Shown here one piece after another: positions 1 through 7,663 of a DNA stretch of 26,675 bases. Below the pieces are notes generated by a model that saw nothing but the letters and a program-made list of their open reading frames with translations, searched no databases and was not told the DNA's origin. Position 1 is the stretch's first letter. The number at the start of each line of letters is the position of its first letter. Source of the stretch: an uncultured Schaedlerella sp. (lineage in GTDB: Bacteria > Bacillota > Clostridia > Lachnospirales > Lachnospiraceae); assembly GCA_934435195.1 (NCBI GenBank), contig CAKSAJ010000032.1:1-26675 (forward strand), read 5' to 3'. Made by a program: the position numbers and the translations under genes.

Positions 1-77
1 GCTTTTTATACTTTAACTAAAAAATAAGGAAAGGGTATGAACAATTATGAAAGCAATTTTAAAAACAAATAACCTAT

Positions 78-977
78 ATGATGAATGATGGTAATGACTG
101 GATTGTAGACATTGATTTGGAAAAGTTCTTTGACACAGTAAATCATGATAAGTTGATGACTATTATTGGTAGAACGATTAAAGATGGAGATGTCATCTCT
201 ATTGTTAGGAAATACCTAGTCAGCGGAATCATGATAGATGATGAGTATGAGGACTCCATTGTAGGAACACCGCAAGGAGGAAACCTTTCGCCGCTACTGG
301 CAAACATCATGCTGAACGAACTGGATAAGGAAATGGAAAAGAGAGGGCTTAACTTTGTACGATATGCGGATGACTGTATTATCATGGTTGGAAGTGAAAT
401 GTCTGCAAACAGAGTTATGAGAAATATCTCACGATTCATCGAAGAGAAACTAGGGCTCAAAGTCAACATGACTAAGAGCAAAGTAGATAGACCAAGTGGA
501 CTTAAATATCTTGGGTTTGGATTCTACTTTGATTCAAGAGCACATCAGTTTAAGGCAAAGCCGCATGCGAAATCAGTAGCGAAGTTTAAGAAGAGAATGA
601 AAGGACTCACCTGTCGTAGTTGGGGCGTTAGCAACAGCTACAAGGTTGAGAAACTCAATCAGCTCATCATAGGATGGATTAACTATTTCAAGATAGGAAG
701 TATGAAAACACTCTGTGCAAAGCTTGATTCAAACATTCGATATAGACTGCGTATGTGCATATGGAAACATTGGAAAACTCCGCAGAATAGAGCCAAGAAC
801 CGGATGAAACTTGGAATTAACAAATATTCGGCATGGAAAGTAGCATATGCAGGTCATAGAATTGCTTATGTATGTAACAAGGGGGCTGTTAATGTGGCTA
901 TAAGCAACAAGAGACTAAACCAGTTTGGATTAGTCTCAATGTTAGATTACTACACCGAAAAGTGTGTTACTTGTTAA
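78..977 (+). pseudogene. ltrA-like: Group II intron reverse transcriptase/maturase, N-terminally truncated
   Basis: In an intact intron this protein helps fold the RNA and reverse-transcribes it at the target. What is left is 299 residues, against roughly 420-600 in the family. It opens at the conserved block DWIVDIDLEKFFDTVNHDKL, so the earliest RT motifs are missing. Visible motifs are GTPQGGNLSPLLANI (residues 63-77), the catalytic YADD (96-99), a thumb/maturase X region at about 150-220, and a C-terminal LDYYTEKC typical of maturases without an HNH endonuclease. A stop codon at 60-62 lies in frame just upstream and no ribosome site precedes the ATG at 78, so that start is probably only an internal Met. 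A fragment like this would not be expected to work as a full maturase. Confidence 0.85.
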
Positions 978-984
978 GTTGATT

Positions 985-1056
985 GAACCGCCGTGTACCG
1001 AACGGTACGCACGGTGGTGTGAGAGGACGGGAGTTAAACACTCCCTCCTACTCGAT
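985..1056 (+). ncRNA. Group II intron domains V and VI
   Basis: Domain V is the catalytic hairpin. The lower stem CCGCCGT pairs with ACGGTGG (one G-U), a two-base bulge (GC) follows, and the upper stem GTACC pairs with GGTAC around a GAAC loop. Domain VI follows as GGGAGT/ACTCCC around 1029-1045. Its 3' strand contains the usual bulged-A region near CTACTCGAT, which is the common bacterial intron end. The catalytic 3' core therefore appears preserved even though the 5' half is gone, so trans-splicing or use as a maturase-dependent target is conceivable but not shown. Confidence 0.75.
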
Positions 1057-1284
1057 TATCTTTAAGAAATCTTCAAAATTAGGTTGTATTCTTTGTTTGA
1101 AGGTAATGGTTATATGCTATTATACGGGGGATTGTGTATGAACTTGGATTGCTGCAGATGAGGAAGTACATCAGTTCCTGTCAAAATATTTATGGAAGCT
1201 TTCATTCGATGATGTAATGATATGAAAAATATGTTTAAAAGAATTCATCTACTATTGGAGAAGAGAATAGGAACTTATGCCTAT
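1057..1284. other. Non-coding stretch downstream of the intron
   Basis: No convincing gene is present. There is a possible promoter-like pair (TTGAAG near 1098 and TATTAT near 1117, with a short spacer). A short frame, about 1148-1225, reads in the style of a coding remnant (it includes ADEEVHQFLSKYLWKLSFDD) but matches nothing I recognise. The stretch is likely old gene debris between the intron and the repeat. Confidence 0.3.
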
Positions 1285-1520
1285 ATGTGCTTGAGTTGGA
1301 AGTGTTTTTATATTGTTGCAATAAACAGAAACCAAATTTAGATATGCAGACTGAAGGCGCGTAGCCTGAAGAATGCAGAGATAAATGCGGAGTAGGAGGA
1401 AGAGTGATTCAGCCTTAGTACACCGGGGTGTTCTTAGGCTGAGAGGGAAAACCCGCCTGGCGGGTGTCCCTTAAAAAAGGTATCAAACCACAATGAGAGA
1501 GTGATTTGATACCTTTTTTT
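1285..1520 (+). repeat. Direct repeat, copy A: structured terminator-ended element
   Basis: About 180 nt of this segment recur, nearly base for base, at 10413-10593. Shared blocks are a T-rich head, an AATGCAGAGATAAATGCGG segment, a GC-rich hairpin (GGGAAAACCCGCC/GGCGGGTGTCCC, 1445-1470) and a strong terminator. Copy A has two extra pieces: about 15 nt near 1349-1363, and a 34-nt hairpin arm at 1409-1442 (TCAGCCTTAGTACACC pairing with GGTGTTCTTAGGCTGA, 14 of 16 positions). The differences inside shared stems fall in loops (CTGG versus CTAG; GAGAGA versus GAGAGC), which suggests a constrained fold. Identity is unknown. It could be a small mobile element, a leader RNA, or a duplicated gene 3' end with its terminator. 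Confidence 0.8.
1473..1520 (+). terminator. Rho-independent terminator of repeat copy A
   Basis: GGTATCAAA (1479-1487) pairs perfectly with TTTGATACC (1505-1513). An A-run precedes it and seven T follow, so it can terminate transcription on either strand. It insulates the rpoN promoter from upstream reading. Confidence 0.85.
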
Positions 1521-1593
1521 ATGCGGTCTTCAAGAGTAAGCAATTGATGTATTCGGAATCGATTGATATGATTTTTAACTGAGCTCCGTGTTG

Positions 1594-1652
1594 GATATCA
1601 ACTTCGTAAAGATCTTGTCTGTAGTTGATATCTCCTTGATATATGTTATAAT
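1594..1652 (+). promoter_or_regulatory. rpoN promoter with inverted-repeat operator
   Basis: TTGATA (1625-1630) and TATAAT (1647-1652) are separated by 16 bp and form a good sigma-70 promoter about 25 nt before the likely mRNA leader of rpoN. A perfect 10-bp inverted repeat, GATATCAACT (1594-1603) and AGTTGATATC (1623-1632), has its right arm covering the -35 box. A dimeric repressor bound there would block the promoter. The regulator is not identifiable from the window. Confidence 0.6.
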
Positions 1653-1685
1653 TTAGGAAAAAAAGGAATATGAAGAAATAGAATT

Positions 1686-2981
1686 ATGTATGGAATAAAC
1701 TTAGAGCAAAAGCAGACACATAATCTTACACAAGCATATATCCAGTCATTGGAAATTCTTGCATTGTCTAATGATGAGTTACATACATTGTTGGAAAATG
1801 AATATCTGGAAAATCCGATATTTGAATATACAGAGCATATAGCAAACAAATCAAATAGAATGATAGTGGAAAATTACGGGATAGAAGAATTATCTATGCT
1901 AGAAGAGATGGGGGAAGATATTACAACATATATTAAAGAACAGTTGGATTTTAACCTATATAGTAGAAAAGAACTGGAGATTATAGAATACCTGACAGGA
2001 AATTTAGATGAAAATGGATATTGTTCAGTGAATGAAGCAGAAGTTGCTAAGCAGTTTGAAACAACAAAGAAATGCATTGAAAAATGTCTTTCAGATTTAA
2101 AAAAATTAGAACCAGAAGGAATATTTGCAGAAAACTTGCAAGAATGTCTTTTGATACAGGCGAGGAATTCAGGAAAATGCGATATGTATCTTGAACAGAT
2201 TATAAAGTATTATTTGCAGGATATTGCAAGAGGAACATTAGGAAATGTAACAAAAAAATTAGAGATATCCACAAATACGGTACGTAAATATGCAGCGTTT
2301 ATTGCAAAACTTAATCCACGACCATTGCAAGGAAAAGGAAAAGTCAGAAATAAATATATTGTTCCAGACATTATTTTAAAAAAAGAAAAAGAAAAATGGG
2401 AAGTGTATTTGAATGATAACTGGGTAGAAAACTATCATTTGAATGATTTCTATATAAATATGATTGATACAACAAAAGACGAAGAACTGAGAGTGTATTT
2501 CAAAAATAAATTGAAAAGAGCAAAAATGTTGTTTCAATCAATAGAACAGAGAAGGAATACTATAATAAAAATCATGAAGTGCATTGCATTAAGACAAGAT
2601 GATTTTTTCAGAGGAAATAGTGTGTTAAAATCAATGACAATGGAGCAAATTGCATCAGATGCGAGACTTCACGTTTCCTCAGTGAGTAGGGCAATCAATG
2701 GGAAATATTTACAATATCAGGGTGGAACGGTATACTTAAAGGATTTGTTTATTTCAGGTGTGAAGCAAGCTGATGGTCAGATGACTTCAATAGAAGAAAT
2801 TAAATGTATTCTAAAAGAGTTTGTTACAACAGAGAATAAAACAAGACCTTATAGTGATAGTAAACTTGTTGAATTGTTTAAAGAGAAAGGAATTCAAGTA
2901 TCAAGACGTACGGTGGCAAAATATAGAGAAGAATTGGGGATACAGAGTAGTTTTGCAAGAAAGGAATTAGTGGATGAATAA
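1686..2981 (+). CDS. rpoN: RNA polymerase sigma-54 factor RpoN
   Basis: This is the alternative sigma factor that directs RNA polymerase to -24/-12 promoters and needs an AAA+ activator to open DNA. The 431 residues match the family's usual size. Region I is Gln/Leu-rich (residues 1-45, with LEQKQTHNLTQAYIQSLEIL). The core-binding middle follows. A helix-turn-helix lies at about 315-350 (MEQIASDARLHVSSVSRAIN), and the signature RpoN box is at about 406-419 (SRRTVAKYREELGI). It overlaps the downstream activator gene by 8 nt, so the two are translationally coupled. Its ribosome site is weak (AAGAAA). Being embedded in a sugar-uptake module rather than a housekeeping context suggests a dedicated, possibly second, sigma-54. 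Whether the genome has another rpoN cannot be seen here. Confidence 0.95.
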   Translation: MYGINLEQKQTHNLTQAYIQSLEILALSNDELHTLLENEYLENPIFEYTEHIANKSNRMIVENYGIEELSMLEEMGEDITTYIKEQLDFNLYSRKELEIIEYLTGNLDENGYCSVNEAEVAKQFETTKKCIEKCLSDLKKLEPEGIFAENLQECLLIQARNSGKCDMYLEQIIKYYLQDIARGTLGNVTKKLEISTNTVRKYAAFIAKLNPRPLQGKGKVRNKYIVPDIILKKEKEKWEVYLNDNWVENYHLNDFYINMIDTTKDEELRVYFKNKLKRAKMLFQSIEQRRNTIIKIMKCIALRQDDFFRGNSVLKSMTMEQIASDARLHVSSVSRAINGKYLQYQGGTVYLKDLFISGVKQADGQMTSIEEIKCILKEFVTTENKTRPYSDSKLVELFKEKGIQVSRRTVAKYREELGIQSSFARKELVDE

Positions 2982-5700
2982 GACAAAAGAAATGATATAT
3001 GAGGAAATCCGAGCTAATACAGGAAATTGGAAAGAAAAGGGAATGTCATGGTTTTCCGCAGGCGAGATAGGGGCGCGCTTAGGGATTAGTAGGACTATTG
3101 TAAGTCAGTATCTAAATGAAATGATAAGAGAAGGGAGATTAGTGAAAACAGCTAATCGACCAGTAGCTTATTTGGAAAAAACAATTTTGGAAGAGTTATA
3201 TCCAGATAGAGATATTAGGGATATTGTAGAAAAAGAAAGTTTAGAAGATGGAAAACCAGGAAATAAGCAGGATTGCTTTAGTAAAGTGATTGGAGCGGAT
3301 GGAAGTATTTCATACATGGTGGATCAATGTAAAGCAGCGATTGTTTATCCACCTAATGGATTGCCTGTATTACTTACAGGTCCTACAGGATGTGGGAAAA
3401 GTTACATGGTAAAAGTATTATACGAATATTTGAAACAAGAAAAACTAATTCCAGAATATGCGAAACTTGTGACACTGAATTGCTCAGAATATGCTAATAA
3501 TCCAGAACTTTTAACAGCAACTTTATTTGGATATAAAAAGGGGGCTTTTACAGGTGCATATCAGGATACTCCAGGATTGATTCAAGAGGCTGATCAGGGT
3601 GTGCTTTTTCTAGATGAAGTGCATAGTCTTCCAGATAAATGTCAGGAAAAATTATTTGTATTCCTTGATAAAGGAGAATTTTATCGATTTGGTGATAATT
3701 CAAAAGTTTGTCATGCTTCAGTTAAGACGCTGTTTGCAACATCCGAAGATCCGAATACAGTGTTGTTAAAAACCCTTTTAAGAAGAATTCCTGTGATTAT
3801 TCATCTTCCATCTTTAGAAGAAAGATCAATAGAAGAAAAAGAAGAAATTATTTTAATGACAATTCGAAATGAAGAGGAGAGAATAAAAAGAAAAATTAAG
3901 ATAGGAAGACAAGTTTTTAATGCGTTGATGAGTTTTAGATTTGATGGTAATATAGGTCAGTTAAAAGATTGTATAAGACTTGGATGTTCTAATGCATATG
4001 CAGAAAGAAGAGGAAATACAGTTGATATTAAGCTTTTAAATATGCCTAATTATATTATCAGAGAAGCAGGAAAACATATAGATGATACGCGGACCGAAGT
4101 AGAGATGCTTGATCTCGATAAGATAAAAAATTCAAAAGAACATAAATATGTTCTGCATTTATATGACGAGATTTTGAAAGTCTATGACGAGTATTATAAA
4201 GACGGACGAGATTTTGAAGACTGTATGAAAATGTTACAGGAAAAGATTGGAGAATATTATGATTATCTGATTTATCAAAAGCAGTATATGAATACTAGAA
4301 TAGAGCTATTAGAAGAAATAGCAAATGATATTTTAAAACAGGCAGAAGTCAGATATAGTTTAAAAAGAGATACTAATAAAGAACGTATTATAGTCCGGTT
4401 TTTGTGTGATTATACACAAAGACTTTCTATATTCAGACAATGGGAACAAGATCACATTGAAGAGATAAAAAAATGTGAAGGAACATTTCAGATTAAGTGT
4501 CCAATTGAGTATGAGATAGCAGATAATATCACGAAGCAAATTGGAAAAAGAATGGAACTTCAGCTGGGGAAATTTAATAAGATACTTATATTACTACATG
4601 TTCATTCTGTTCAACAAAAAGGAAGTCAGAATAATATATTTGGAGTTGTTTTGTGTCATGGTTATTCAACTGCAACCAGTATAAAAGATGCAACAAATAA
4701 GTTGCTTGGAAGTAGGGTATTTGAAGCTATAGATATGCCATTAGATATACCAACTTCGGAGATTGGTGAACGTTTAGTGAAATTACTTGAAAGAGAAAAG
4801 ACATATAGAGATGCTATTTTTTTAGTGGATATGGGATCATTGGAGGGTATTTGTGATTATATAAGAGGAAAATATAGAGGGAATATTGCAATTATTAATG
4901 GTGTGACAACAAGAATGGCATTGGAAGTAGGAAGTGCTATTTTAGAAAAGCAGGAATTAAAAGATATTGCATCAACGGCATGCGAACACAATATCAGTAC
5001 ATATAAAATTTTTGAGAACAAGGAAAAAGAAGACACGATTCTTTTTATCAATGAATCAGATATTCATGCTGCAAGGAGTATGATGGAGTTATTTCAAAAT
5101 AGCTTAATTCAGAATGTTAAGTTAAAGTTCATTCCAGTAGATTATTATTCACTTACTGTTCTAAAAAAGGAAGCACCAATTTTTAAAGATTATCATGTTG
5201 TTGCAATTGTAGGAAGTCCGGATCCACTGATACCAGGTATTCCATTCATTCCAATTGAAGAAATAATTGAAGGAAGTGCAAAGTCAGAAATAAATAAAAT
5301 TTTAACCCAATATATTTCTGAAAAAGAATTAGAAAAGTTTAATCTTGCGCTTTTAAAGAATTTTTCATTGCAAAATGTTATTGAAAAGATTACGATTTTA
5401 AATGTTAAAATCGTTTTAGATGACGTAGAAAAAGCATTGGAAAGATTTCAAAAAGAATGGAAGATTATAATTCCAAATAAAATTTTAATAGGATTATATG
5501 TTCACATATGTTATTTAATTGAAAGATTGGTAAAAAAAATACCAATTTCGACATATGCTAATTTGGAAACATTTGAAATCGAACAACAAGAATTTATTAG
5601 CGTTGTGAAAAAATGTTTTAGTGACGTGCAAAGGCGATATAGTGTCGAAATCCCAGTGTCGGAAATTGCATATATATGGGATTACGTGAATTTAATATAA
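2974..5700 (+). CDS. levR-like: LevR-like sigma-54-dependent PTS-regulated activator
   Basis: This enhancer-binding protein activates sigma-54 promoters in response to PTS phosphorylation. Domains in order: an N-terminal winged helix-turn-helix (about 28-60, with RLGISRTIVSQYLNEM), then an AAA+ domain with Walker A GPTGCGKS (136-143), the sigma-54-contacting loop GAFTGA (190-195) and Walker B GVLFLDE (209-215). These are followed by PRD1 (about 390-495), an EIIA-Man-like domain with LCHGYSTATS (His562), a GatB/EIIB-like region, and PRD2 (about 805-908) with His844 in GLYVHICYLIERL. The two histidines correspond by position to B. subtilis LevR His585 (activating, phosphorylated by HPr) and His869 (inhibitory, phosphorylated by EIIB). 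The usual EIIB-like TGxGxA signature is not evident near residues 690-700 (FINESDIHAA instead). Its target is almost certainly the -24/-12 promoter 80 nt downstream. Confidence 0.92.
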   Translation: MNKTKEMIYEEIRANTGNWKEKGMSWFSAGEIGARLGISRTIVSQYLNEMIREGRLVKTANRPVAYLEKTILEELYPDRDIRDIVEKESLEDGKPGNKQDCFSKVIGADGSISYMVDQCKAAIVYPPNGLPVLLTGPTGCGKSYMVKVLYEYLKQEKLIPEYAKLVTLNCSEYANNPELLTATLFGYKKGAFTGAYQDTPGLIQEADQGVLFLDEVHSLPDKCQEKLFVFLDKGEFYRFGDNSKVCHASVKTLFATSEDPNTVLLKTLLRRIPVIIHLPSLEERSIEEKEEIILMTIRNEEERIKRKIKIGRQVFNALMSFRFDGNIGQLKDCIRLGCSNAYAERRGNTVDIKLLNMPNYIIREAGKHIDDTRTEVEMLDLDKIKNSKEHKYVLHLYDEILKVYDEYYKDGRDFEDCMKMLQEKIGEYYDYLIYQKQYMNTRIELLEEIANDILKQAEVRYSLKRDTNKERIIVRFLCDYTQRLSIFRQWEQDHIEEIKKCEGTFQIKCPIEYEIADNITKQIGKRMELQLGKFNKILILLHVHSVQQKGSQNNIFGVVLCHGYSTATSIKDATNKLLGSRVFEAIDMPLDIPTSEIGERLVKLLEREKTYRDAIFLVDMGSLEGICDYIRGKYRGNIAIINGVTTRMALEVGSAILEKQELKDIASTACEHNISTYKIFENKEKEDTILFINESDIHAARSMMELFQNSLIQNVKLKFIPVDYYSLTVLKKEAPIFKDYHVVAIVGSPDPLIPGIPFIPIEEIIEGSAKSEINKILTQYISEKELEKFNLALLKNFSLQNVIEKITILNVKIVLDDVEKALERFQKEWKIIIPNKILIGLYVHICYLIERLVKKIPISTYANLETFEIEQQEFISVVKKCFSDVQRRYSVEIPVSEIAYIWDYVNLI

Positions 5701-5712
5701 AAAAATAATTCT

Positions 5713-5746
5713 AAAAAAGGTTGATATTTCAGCCTTTTTTTATTTT
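5713..5746 (+). terminator. Terminator after levR-like gene
   Basis: AAGGTTGA and TCAGCCTT form a short stem with one G-U pair, flanked by an A-run and followed by seven T. It separates the regulator pair from the PTS operon, so the PTS genes depend on the sigma-54 promoter just downstream. Confidence 0.75.
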
Positions 5747-5777
5747 TTGCAAAAAAAAACAACTAATTATAAAAAAG

Positions 5778-5794
5778 TTGGCATCAAATTTGCG
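5778..5794 (+). promoter_or_regulatory. Sigma-54 (-24/-12) promoter of the PTS operon
   Basis: TTGGCATCAAATTTGCG matches the sigma-54 consensus (TGGCAC-N5-TTGC). The invariant GG (5780-5781) and GC (5792-5793) are separated by exactly 10 nt. Transcription should begin about 12 nt downstream, near 5805, leaving a short leader before the EIIA start at 5832. No sigma-70 promoter is visible in this gap. With rpoN and its activator directly upstream, the regulatory assignment is strong. Confidence 0.88.
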
Positions 5795-5831
5795 TTATAA
5801 AATAGTGAAAGAAAAAAGAAAGGAGAAAAAG

Positions 5832-6257
5832 ATGAGAAAAATAATTTTAGCATCACACGGTGAACTCGCCAAGGGAATGAAAATGTCTGCAGAAATGATT
5901 GTTGGTAAACAGGATAATTTGTATGCAGTCTCTATGTGTGGAACAATGGGGCCACAGGATGTTCTCGAAGAAGTGAAAAGAATTCTGGAAGGAGATGAAA
6001 AAAGTGAAGCTATTGTAATCACTGATTTACCAGGAGGAAGTGTGAACAATGCATTATCTGTTTTACTTCAAGATGAAAGATATTTTTTAGTATCAGGAAT
6101 GAATATTATGCTTGTGTTAGGTATTGTTCTGTCGGATGAAAGTGTTGGTGTAAATGAAATTTTAGAAAATGCAATAGAAGATGCAAAAAAAACAATTTTA
6201 AATGTAAGAAAAATGTTAGAAGCACAGAGAGTGGAAGGAGAAACATTTTATGATTAA
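5832..6257 (+). CDS. PTS mannose/fructose/sorbose-family EIIA
   Basis: This cytoplasmic phosphocarrier accepts phosphate from HPr and passes it to EIIB. I chose the ATG at 5832 because AAAGGAG lies 6-8 nt upstream and the protein then opens with the family's usual MRKIILASHGELAKGM. An upstream in-frame ATG at 5721 would place the start before the sigma-54 promoter and add low-complexity Lys/Ile residues. The product has 141 residues, normal for a stand-alone EIIA-Man. The phosphorylated His is His9 (ASHG), and the conserved DLPGGS loop follows near residue 69. The gene overlaps the EIIB start by 8 nt and is the first gene of the sigma-54 operon. Confidence 0.93.
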   Translation: MRKIILASHGELAKGMKMSAEMIVGKQDNLYAVSMCGTMGPQDVLEEVKRILEGDEKSEAIVITDLPGGSVNNALSVLLQDERYFLVSGMNIMLVLGIVLSDESVGVNEILENAIEDAKKTILNVRKMLEAQRVEGETFYD

Positions 6258-6744
6258 AATGATGAGAATTGATGATCGTTTAATTCACGGTCAGGTAGCA
6301 GTGGTATGGTCAAAACATTTGGCTGTAAACCGTATTGTTGTTGCGAATGACACGATTGTAAACGATGAAATGCAAATGATGACATTAAAAATGGCTGTTC
6401 CATCAAATATTAAAGCCTTAATTAAGAATGTAGATGATTCTATTAAACTTTTAAATGATCCAAGAGCAGCATCATTAAATATTTTGGTAGTTGTAAGTAA
6501 TCCCAAAGATGCATACAGAATAAATGAGGCTGTAGCAAACATTCCATTAATTAATGTGGGCAACTCAGGAAGAATGGGAACAACAGTAGAAGAAATTCAA
6601 AGTAAGGAGCAGATTGATAAAAATATATATGTAAACGAAGAAGATAAGAAATATTTTAAGCTTTTAAATGAAAGTAAAACAAAAGTCAATATTCAGTCAG
6701 TTCCAACAGAACCGGAGAGATTATTGAGTGATATATTAAAATAA
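6250..6744 (+). CDS. PTS mannose/fructose/sorbose-family EIIB
   Basis: Takes phosphate from EIIA on a histidine and transfers it to the sugar as it enters through EIIC/EIID. The 164 residues match the family. The active-site His13 lies in the signature RIDDRLIHGQV, and the sugar-facing N-terminal half is well conserved (a V-W-S-K motif and a GRMGTT turn). A clear ribosome site (GGAAGGAG, 6233-6240) precedes the start. In LevR systems this subunit also phosphorylates PRD2 of the activator when no sugar is transported, which shuts the operon off. That role is inferred from the family. Confidence 0.95.
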   Translation: MIKMMRIDDRLIHGQVAVVWSKHLAVNRIVVANDTIVNDEMQMMTLKMAVPSNIKALIKNVDDSIKLLNDPRAASLNILVVVSNPKDAYRINEAVANIPLINVGNSGRMGTTVEEIQSKEQIDKNIYVNEEDKKYFKLLNESKTKVNIQSVPTEPERLLSDILK

Positions 6745-6745
6745 T

Positions 6746-6871
6746 ATGAAAAAGAAACACCCCAAAGAAGATTGGTTACGTATTGGCATAGGTATCGATC
6801 TTATTAGGGTATTTCTTAAGATTGATTATACACAATATCAATATAATAGACAAGAAATAAGGAGAAAATGA
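6746..6871 (+). CDS. 41-residue small ORF between EIIB and EIIC
   Basis: A frame of 41 codons starts one base after the EIIB stop (TAA 6742-6744, ATG 6746-6748) and ends three bases before the EIIC ATG (TGA 6869-6871), filling the unusually long 130-nt gap between these two PTS genes. The N-terminus is basic (MKKKHPKED). The middle is an amphipathic or weakly membrane-seeking stretch (WLRIGIGIDLIRVFLKID) and the tail is charged (RQEIRRK). No good ribosome site is seen, so translation would rely on coupling to EIIB. The EIIC ribosome site (AAGGAG) lies inside its last codons. I recognise no family. It may be a small PTS-associated peptide or only a coupling frame. Confidence 0.4.
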   Translation: MKKKHPKEDWLRIGIGIDLIRVFLKIDYTQYQYNRQEIRRK

Positions 6872-6874
6872 GAA

Positions 6875-7663
6875 ATGTTAAAAGCGGCTATTATCATTGC
6901 AGTGGTTATGTTTGTTGCCGATCTTTCAGATATGGCAATGGGAGATCCAATGCTTAGAAGACCACTTGTTATATCAGCAGTAGTAGGACTATTATTAGGA
7001 GATTTAACACAGGGAGTTATAATTGGAGCATCTTTGGAGGTTGTTTTCCTTGGAGTTACACAGATTGGAGGAGCCCTTCCATCAGATACAATGACGGGAG
7101 CAATTTTTGGAACTGCATTTTCAATTTTATCTGGCTCTGGAACAGAAGTTGCATTATCTTTAGCAGTACCTATAAGTATTTTGGCAGTATTTATTAACCA
7201 GTTCTGCCTATTTGTTAGAGGGATGTTATTGAAAAAATTTAATGATTATATTGAAGAAGATAACCAGAAGGGTATCATTCGTTTACATATGGCAAGTACC
7301 TTTGGTGTGCCATTAGTATATGGTGTTATAGGATTTTGCGGTATTTATTTTGGAGCAAATGCAGTACAGTCACTTGTAAATAATATACCAAAATTCTTAA
7401 TGGATGGTTTAACTGTAGCAAGCGGATTACTGCCGGCACTTGGACTTGCATTGTTATTAAATAGTTTATGGGATGCTAAAATTGCAGTATTTATGATTTT
7501 AGGTTTTGTATTGATAGCATATATGAATCTTCCGTTAATTGCAATCGCATTAATAGGTACTGTAATTGCAGTCTATACGGCAGTAGTTGAAAAAGAGCAT
7601 AAAAGTACAGTAGTTGTTGCACATACAGAGGGCTCAGAAGAGGAGGATTTTTTTAATGAGTAA
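6875..7663 (+). CDS. PTS mannose/fructose/sorbose-family EIIC permease
   Basis: One of the two membrane subunits that form the sugar channel of Man-family transporters. The 262 residues are mostly hydrophobic, with about seven or eight membrane segments. Family hallmarks are RPLVISAVVGLLLGD near the N-terminus, GASLEVVFLGVTQIGGALPSD (residues about 50-70), and the late segment ASGLLPALGLALLLNSLW. An AAGGAG ribosome site lies 8-9 nt before the ATG. The tail is acidic (EEEDFF), and the gene overlaps the EIID start by 8 nt, so the two membrane subunits are made together. Substrate cannot be read from the sequence. Confidence 0.94.
   Translation: MLKAAIIIAVVMFVADLSDMAMGDPMLRRPLVISAVVGLLLGDLTQGVIIGASLEVVFLGVTQIGGALPSDTMTGAIFGTAFSILSGSGTEVALSLAVPISILAVFINQFCLFVRGMLLKKFNDYIEEDNQKGIIRLHMASTFGVPLVYGVIGFCGIYFGANAVQSLVNNIPKFLMDGLTVASGLLPALGLALLLNSLWDAKIAVFMILGFVLIAYMNLPLIAIALIGTVIAVYTAVVEKEHKSTVVVAHTEGSEEEDFFNE

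Larger units (their letters stand above)
75..1056 (+). mobile_element. 5'-truncated group II intron
   Basis: This is a retroelement that has lost its 5' part. The maturase reading frame begins abruptly inside the reverse-transcriptase domain, and domains V and VI follow the stop codon as expected, so the 3' end at about 1056 (ending CTCGAT) looks intact. A complete bacterial intron would carry roughly 500 nt of folded RNA and about 100 more codons before residue 1. Instead, positions 1-74 are plain AT-rich DNA. Loss of the 5' side fits incomplete reverse transcription during retrohoming, though a later deletion is equally possible. The left boundary is approximate (around 70-80). It is inferred from where maturase-like sequence begins. 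Confidence 0.75.

Noticed and set aside
37..90. Start of an ABC-transporter ATPase gene (frame at 48 beginning MKAILKTNNLY)
   Set aside because: The opening resembles ABC ATPases, but only 13 codons exist before a stop, and the sequence after the intron does not continue the family.
1285..1520. T-box or cobalamin riboswitch
   Set aside because: The GC-rich hairpin plus terminator looked like a leader RNA, but the T-box AGGGTGGTACCGCG core and the cobalamin-box pattern are absent.
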